Below, one piece after another: positions 47,253 to 51,343 of a stretch of DNA of 51,343 nucleotides. Each line of letters begins with the position of its first letter. Position 1 is the stretch's first letter. The DNA comes from Chloroflexota bacterium. GTDB lineage: Bacteria > Chloroflexota > Anaerolineae > Promineifilales > Promineifilaceae. Position numbers and translations under genes: made by a program. The stretch spans positions 1 to 51,343 of the forward strand of contig JABFFZ010000035.1 of the NCBI GenBank assembly GCA_013112725.1. Direction: 5' to 3'. The notes beneath the pieces are model-generated. The model was not told the origin of the DNA, searched no databases, and was given only the letters and a program-made list of their open reading frames with translations.

Positions 47253-48332
47253 TTTCAAACGGTTGTCATCATCAGGCAGTGTGTTGAGTACGGCCGTGAC
47301 CTTCTCACTGTTCTCCACCGGTAAAATACGAATGCCTTCGTCCAGCAAGGGGTACGGCCGTGTGCCAAACTTCGTCAGCGCCACCGCTCCCAGCCCCACA
47401 CAGGCAATCAGGAATCCGGCCAACCCTTCGCCAATGACAAAGGGAACAGCGCTTAGCAGCCCCAATGTTAACGTGAGGGTAGCCGTACCAACGGCCGTCA
47501 TCCAGGGCATGGTACGATTTTTCATATTCAACCAGTCGGCCATCCGCTGGCCCAACAAATGCCCCATCGCAAACCAGCCCACCGCCAGCGCCGCCATATA
47601 CCCCAGCACCACCGCGGCCGCCAACAGCACCCCCAGCCCGCAGATAAAGGCCAGCACAAACAGGATGGGGCTAAACAGCAGCAGCAAAATGGGCACCGCC
47701 ATCGAGGTCAAAAAGCCCACCGCACCGCTGGCAAACGGCTTTTCCCGCACAGCCCCTTCCACGCGCGTTAGATGGCGTGGAAACAGGGTGGCGGCCACAA
47801 AAGCCAGTGCCCCAAACAGCAGGCTGCGGAAAATGGCTCCAAACACCTTGCCCACAAAACTACCATCTGCATGAGGCTGCACTTCCATGGGCGGCGTTGG
47901 CGCTGAAGGAATGGCCGGGATGGGGCGGACAGACGGAATGGCCGAAATACTGTTCAGTAACCCACTCAATGCCGGGGGCAGGTTGGCAACATTCGTGCAG
48001 TTTAATCCGGCTGCGGTCTGGTCTGTAATGCTGCCAGACATTACGACACAATCGCCCTGGATCACGGCCGTTTCTGTTGCCACCAGGTCGCCATCAAACA
48101 ACACGACTGCGCCCTTCACCGTACCGGCAATAGTGGCGTCGCCGGAGAACAGAATCACATCTCCGTTCACCGTACCGCCCGCATCCACCGTCAGGTCGCC
48201 TTCAAACAGTACCACCTCGGCGGCCGTTTCGCCGGCAGCTACCGTCGTACCCTGGTTTTGCGCCAGCGCCACGCCGGTAGGCATCAAAATCAAGAATAGA
48301 ATCAAGCCAAGAAAGAGTAGAAAGCGTTTCAT
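47250..48332 (-). CDS. Bactofilin-like (polymer-forming) exported membrane protein
   Basis: A 360-residue protein. A signal peptide (about 1-25, FLLFLGLILFLILMPTGVALA) directs export. Residues 26-115 repeat GDLTVDAGGTVNGDVILFSGDATIAGTVKGAVVLFDGDLVA, a beta-helix-like run seen in polymer-forming cytoskeletal (DUF583) proteins. A Pro/Ser linker (about 120-150) joins four or five membrane helices (about 165-330). Anchored bactofilin-like proteins shape envelope structures. It lies directly downstream of the sigma and anti-sigma genes and may be part of their regulon. It contains four ACGGCCGT copies. Confidence 0.75.
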   Translation of the reverse strand: MKRFLLFLGLILFLILMPTGVALAQNQGTTVAAGETAAEVVLFEGDLTVDAGGTVNGDVILFSGDATIAGTVKGAVVLFDGDLVATETAVIQGDCVVMSGSITDQTAAGLNCTNVANLPPALSGLLNSISAIPSVRPIPAIPSAPTPPMEVQPHADGSFVGKVFGAIFRSLLFGALAFVAATLFPRHLTRVEGAVREKPFASGAVGFLTSMAVPILLLLFSPILFVLAFICGLGVLLAAAVVLGYMAALAVGWFAMGHLLGQRMADWLNMKNRTMPWMTAVGTATLTLTLGLLSAVPFVIGEGLAGFLIACVGLGAVALTKFGTRPYPLLDEGIRILPVENSEKVTAVLNTLPDDDNRLK

Positions 48333-48352
48333 CGTTCAGCTAACCCCCATTT

Positions 48353-48898
48353 TCAGGAAATTTGGCGGCGCGCCGGCGCACTGAGTAACTGCCGGTACAC
48401 ACCACTCCACAAAAAGACAATACCCACCATCACCAGCATCCAGCCGATAATGGCCGGTTGTTCTATTACCAGGCGCGTCGCGCCGGTCAACAAAGCGCCG
48501 CCCACCACGCCGATCAATTGCACACCCTTCACCAGCAGTTGCAGCCCACTGCCCACCGCCGCCGGTTCACCAAAGGAAGCCACCAGGTATACGGCCGTGC
48601 CCACTACCACCAACACCGGCAGCAGCCCGGCTGCCAGCAGCGCCACATATACCAGCCCCATCAGCCACAGACGCACGCGCCGGTTGGGCAAACGCGCCAG
48701 CGTTCGCTGCGTAAAATCGGCCGCCGGGCTAAGCATCGGCGTCCGCCGGAACAAGGCATCAATGGCGCTCAGCGCCTGCCACTCTTGCATACAGTCAGGG
48801 CACGCGCGCAGGTGAGATTCCAGCCGCATCTGTTCGTCGGCCAGAAGCTCACCATCGAGCGCATCCATCATCAGCGTAAAAATCTCTTCATGCTCCAT
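48353..48898 (-). CDS. Zinc-finger anti-sigma factor (zf-HC2 type)
   Basis: 181 residues from the ATG at 48898 with GGGAG seven bases upstream; an earlier ATG at 48928 has no comparable site. HEEIFTLMMDALDGELLADEQMRLESHLRACPDCMQEW (about 2-40) contains the HxxxCxxC-type zinc site (HLRACPDC), typical of anti-sigma factors. Two or three hydrophobic helices (about 83-105, 127-150, 157-175) place it in the membrane. It overlaps the functional unit of the upstream ECF sigma gene (15-45 bases apart) and should bind that sigma. Confidence 0.88.
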   Translation of the reverse strand: MEHEEIFTLMMDALDGELLADEQMRLESHLRACPDCMQEWQALSAIDALFRRTPMLSPAADFTQRTLARLPNRRVRLWLMGLVYVALLAAGLLPVLVVVGTAVYLVASFGEPAAVGSGLQLLVKGVQLIGVVGGALLTGATRLVIEQPAIIGWMLVMVGIVFLWSGVYRQLLSAPARRQIS

Positions 48899-48942
48899 AC
48901 CATTACTCCCATTCTCTGAATTTCTCATACCATCACCGCCAC

Positions 48943-49530
48943 TTATACCACCATACCCGGAACATCAATCGGTTCCAAACCGGCGGCCACGCCTAAATCG
49001 GCCAGATAACGCCGGGCACGGAACAGCCGGGACTTAATGGCGCTTACCGTCGAATTGGTCACTTCAGCAATCTCTTCATAGGAAAGGTCATACCAATAAC
49101 GCAAAATGACCGCCTGCCGGTAATCTGGTTCCAGTTCCGCCAACATCTGTTGCACCAGCCGTTGTTCCTCACTCTGCACCATCTGCGCCTCCGGCCCGGC
49201 TGACTTTTCGGACATCAACGCCGGATGGGGGGCCAACGGTTCGTCAATAGACAACAGGATCGCCCGCCGTTTGCGGATGATGTCAATGCAGTAGTTGGAG
49301 GTGATGGAAAGCAGCCAGGTGCTAAATTTGCGCTCCGGGTTATAGCTGTCCAGCCGGGTGTAAGCGCGAATAAATGCCTCTTGAGCCGCTTCTTCTGCTT
49401 CATCCGCATTGTTCAACATACGGTACGCCAGGTTATAAACCGGCCCCTGGTATGCCTCAATAATTTGACCGAAGGCTTCTTTATCGCCTTCCATTGCTCT
49501 TTCGAGCCAGACAAACTCATCGCTGTTCAA
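48943..49530 (-). CDS. ECF-type RNA polymerase sigma factor
   Basis: A 195-residue sigma factor. Region 2 has FGQIIEAYQGPVYNLAYRMLNNADEAEEAAQEAFIRAYTRLDSY (about 21-64) and KFSTWLLSITSNYCIDIIRKRRA (about 70-92). Region 4 has LVQQMLAELEPDYRQAVILRYWYDLSYEEIAEVTNSTVSAIKSRLFRARRYL (about 122-175). It resembles RpoE/SigW-class ECF factors. The next gene is its zinc anti-sigma, so it is a classic sigma/anti-sigma pair distinct from the 6 kb one. Upstream is a 257-base gap with one weak repeat. Confidence 0.93.
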   Translation of the reverse strand: MNSDEFVWLERAMEGDKEAFGQIIEAYQGPVYNLAYRMLNNADEAEEAAQEAFIRAYTRLDSYNPERKFSTWLLSITSNYCIDIIRKRRAILLSIDEPLAPHPALMSEKSAGPEAQMVQSEEQRLVQQMLAELEPDYRQAVILRYWYDLSYEEIAEVTNSTVSAIKSRLFRARRYLADLGVAAGLEPIDVPGMVV

Positions 49531-49787
49531 CGTTTTCTCTCCTGACTGCCCACAATTACGCAGTATAACAGGAAAGGTTGCGCCTGAAGTCAGTAATCCG
49601 TAAACCGTAAGCCCTCAGTCCGACCGTTGATTACCAGTTTTGAATGCCATTAGATTCCTTGACAGATGGAGAGGGGAGATACTATTATGTCGGTCTCATA
49701 AAGTTCAATAAATCAGGGGATATTGATTTGTAACCAGTAATAAAAAACGCAACACCAAAATTATCTGGATTGTGGGAGGGCGAACCA
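49531..49787. other. Gap between sigma gene and NarL-type regulator
   Basis: 257 bases, AT-richer than elsewhere. It holds a weak CGTAATCC-type repeat (49590-49625, GTAATCCGTAAACCGTAAG) and nothing I recognise as a gene. TTGACAGATGG near 49658 might be a -35 element. Confidence 0.4.
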
Positions 49788-50411
49788 ATGAGCACTGTTA
49801 TCCGTATTCTGATTGCTGACGAATACCCGATTTTTTGCCAGGGCGTCAAGGAAACTTTGGCATCAAACCAGGAAATATGCCTGGTGGCTTGCGTTACGTG
49901 CCCTTCTCAACTACCGGCTACATGCCGGGAATGTCAACCAGACATCTTGTTGTTGTCTGGCAATATCGCCATCCCCTGGTATTTAGAAGCAAGACTCAAT
50001 GAGAACCGAGTGCCCCCTAAAATGATAGGTTTACCGGCCAGATCCGACGACGCTAACCTGCACTGGTTTTTGCAACACGGCGTGGCCGGACTTTTCCTCA
50101 AAAGCGATCTGCCGGAAAAGTTAGTAGAAGCCATCCTTGCTATCAACCAGGGCGAACGGTGGATAAGCACTGGATTGTTACCCGACGTTATGGGCAATCC
50201 TTTGGATAAACCAGGGCGGGATTTAAGTGAGCAAGATCTAGCCGTGTTGCGGCTCATGGCAGCCGACAAGACCAACCAGGAAATTGCCAGCGCCCTGCAT
50301 ATGAGCCCACGCACCGTAGGCAACCACCTGAGCAAAATTTACGCCAGTCTGGATGTAGAAACCCGCTCTGGCGCAGTTGCTCAGGCATTCCGCCTCAAGC
50401 TGATAGAATAA
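49788..50411 (+). CDS. NarL/LuxR-type response regulator with degenerate receiver
   Basis: 207 residues from the ATG at 49788 with GGGAGGG upstream. The receiver starts RILIADEYPIFCQGVKETLA (acidic pair D-E present), but the position of the phosphorylated Asp reads ILLLSGNI (about 55-62), a Ser. PPKMIGLPARSD and LFLKSDLPEKLVEAIL (Lys present) end the domain. HTH_LuxR covers about 145-205: LSEQDLAVLRLMAADKTNQEIASALHMSPRTVGNHLSKIYASLDVETR. It is probably a phosphorylation-independent regulator. The target is unknown. Confidence 0.88.
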   Translation: MSTVIRILIADEYPIFCQGVKETLASNQEICLVACVTCPSQLPATCRECQPDILLLSGNIAIPWYLEARLNENRVPPKMIGLPARSDDANLHWFLQHGVAGLFLKSDLPEKLVEAILAINQGERWISTGLLPDVMGNPLDKPGRDLSEQDLAVLRLMAADKTNQEIASALHMSPRTVGNHLSKIYASLDVETRSGAVAQAFRLKLIE

Positions 50412-50622
50412 ATCCTTCCCCCTACATGACCCCCGTTTGCCCAAATTAGCAAAAAAGAGCGCCACATCTGGCAACAGACTCTGCCAGGTTTGACGTTGTT
50501 AGACCTCACTGAAACAATTAAACTGTTGCCCAATCAAGAATTTCGGTTTCATACTGGGAGAGAAAGTTATCCACGTGAAAAATCCTGATAATGTTCAAAA
50601 CCAGTAGGGTACAAGGAGATAC

Positions 50623-51027
50623 ATGATGCGAAGATTGTTGTTGATGTTGACTGTGTTGTTCGCACTTAGTGTTATTGTCAAAATAGAGACTGCGTCAGCG
50701 CAAATCTGGTATACCGGTAATAAAAGTTATAGCACTACCGGTGTGAGTGCTTCAATTTATACGCCAACAGCTGCACCTTACATGGTTACAGGAACAGCCC
50801 AGGCAAGTTGGGTATCATTACCTTGTTGTAATTGGGTTCAGTCAGGCTGGGCCTATCAGCAAGGGTGGTCAAATGCCCGGAGATATGTTGAGCATTATCT
50901 TAATGGTGTACATGGTATCATTTGGGATGGAACTCAATCCTGGGGGAGTAGTGTCACCTATGAGGTGAGGAGGAGTATGAGTTCAACCAATTGGAATGGG
51001 TATATTGGGGGTGTTTATAAAGGATAA
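50623..51027 (+). CDS. Small secreted protein, upstream part of a frameshifted gene
   Basis: 134 residues. A signal peptide (RRLLLMLTVLFALSVIVKIETASA, cleaved near 26) precedes SYSTTGVSASIYTPTA, WVSLPCCNWVQSGWAYQQGW and GIIWDGTQSWGSSVTYEVRRSM. It is rich in Ser, Thr, Trp and Tyr and AT-richer than the rest of the window, with no ACGGCCGT. GGAGATAC precedes the ATG. The following +1-frame open region (50996-51238) continues the same composition (FATTSEVQALSEVQTSSSNQLS), so one gene has been split. Function not recognised. Confidence 0.6.
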   Translation: MMRRLLLMLTVLFALSVIVKIETASAQIWYTGNKSYSTTGVSASIYTPTAAPYMVTGTAQASWVSLPCCNWVQSGWAYQQGWSNARRYVEHYLNGVHGIIWDGTQSWGSSVTYEVRRSMSSTNWNGYIGGVYKG

Positions 51028-51238
51028 AGGATCATGGGGACCCTTTGCAACTACATCTGAAGTTCAGGCGCTCTCAGAAGTACAAACCAGTTCAAGTAAT
51101 CAATTAAGCACTACTTTTTCAAACGTTCAATATCGTAATTCTACGTTTCAATGGAATTTGTTTAATCAAGGCAATTGGGTCGAAAATAGCCCCTACAAGG
51201 TAAATAAATATCAAAACACGGCTTTTGCAGTGACATAA
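50996..51238 (+). pseudogene. Downstream part of the secreted protein gene in a shifted frame
   Basis: After residue 12 the frame reads GSWGPFATTSEVQALSEVQ, SNVQYRNSTFQWNLFNQGNW, VENSPYKVNKYQNTAFAVT, which looks like the C-terminal half of the protein at 50623. The frame change falls between about 51005 and 51027, close to a G5 run and an AAAGGATAAAGGATC repeat. It may be a true decay, a sequence error or a programmed shift. Confidence 0.55.
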
Positions 51239-51343
51239 AGTTATTGACATAACGACATCTCGATAGCACCTTGACAAACGAATACGCCAAATGGCCACCA
51301 AACTGCCCAGAGGAGGTACAATCCAGTAACATCAAAAACTGGA

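Larger units (their letters stand above)
740..48598. repeat. Highly iterated palindrome ACGGCCGT (about 120 copies)
   Basis: ACGGCCGT is spread through genes and gaps from 740 to 48598, on average one per about 400 bases. In coding frames it is read mostly as Thr-Ala-Val, Asp/Asn-Gly-Arg or Tyr-Gly-Arg. I count about 120; chance at this base composition predicts about one. It is missing from 49-51 kb, from 19.2-21.1 kb and from the 11 kb toxin pair. Confidence 0.9.

Overview
The window is about 51 kb of bacterial chromosome with roughly 56 percent G+C and dense short operons on both strands. I read it as Chloroflexota (Anaerolineae or Ardenticatenia-like). The protein types fit: LytR-CpsA-Psr and pre-peptidase-C lipoproteins, DUF4013, paired ECF sigma/anti-sigma genes, an effector-associated-domain fusion and NACHT remnants. 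No rRNA, tRNA, CRISPR array or intact transposon was seen. The taxon is an inference from gene style, not from a marker gene.

Layout. 1-7 kb: an XRE regulator with a palindromic operator, an LCP cell-wall ligase, a PPC-domain lipoprotein, and a minus-strand sigma / anti-sigma-like / ABC ATPase cluster. 7-13 kb: a lipoprotein behind a possible c-di-AMP-type riboswitch, ribonuclease Z, an FAD oxidoreductase, a VapBC-type pair and an ATP-grasp enzyme. 13-19 kb: a PqqB-like metallo-hydrolase, a DUF488-DUF488-RecQ operon whose RecQ carries an extra N-terminal region, a ribbon-helix-helix/DUF5678 plus retropepsin-like pair, and a NACHT NTPase fragment. 19-25 kb: PLP enzyme, YbaK deacylase, SCP2-like protein, iron alcohol dehydrogenase, patatin, and a structured non-coding RNA with its own promoter and terminator. 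25-36 kb: nuclease-like gene plus hpt, MFS and GNAT, rhodanese plus SulP, then a minus-strand series recD2, antitoxin, PIN toxin, GT-C membrane protein and a Ham1-type NTPase fused to an EAD1-like domain. 36-38 kb: gene remnants (hydrolase, IS110 tail, M20 peptidase head). 38-48 kb: UPF0126, WD40-like lipoprotein, methyltransferase, PhoR-like kinase, GDPD, aldolase, panE, fmt and DUF4013 behind a duplicated promoter. 47-51 kb: bactofilin-like membrane protein, anti-sigma, sigma, a NarL-type regulator without the phospho-acceptor Asp, and an AT-richer secreted gene with a frameshift.

Two sequence-wide features stand out. The palindrome ACGGCCGT occurs about 120 times by my count where about one is expected, much like HIP1 in cyanobacteria. 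Nearly every intergenic gap carries a perfect or near-perfect hairpin built from a small set of recurring words, and some of these hairpins lie in frame inside genes (recD2, recQ) or form the ends of reading frames.

The best candidates for an undescribed system are the Ham1-EAD1 fusion with its toxin-antitoxin/recD2 neighbourhood, the DUF488-DUF488-RecQ operon, and the unassigned RNA at 24.4-24.7 kb.
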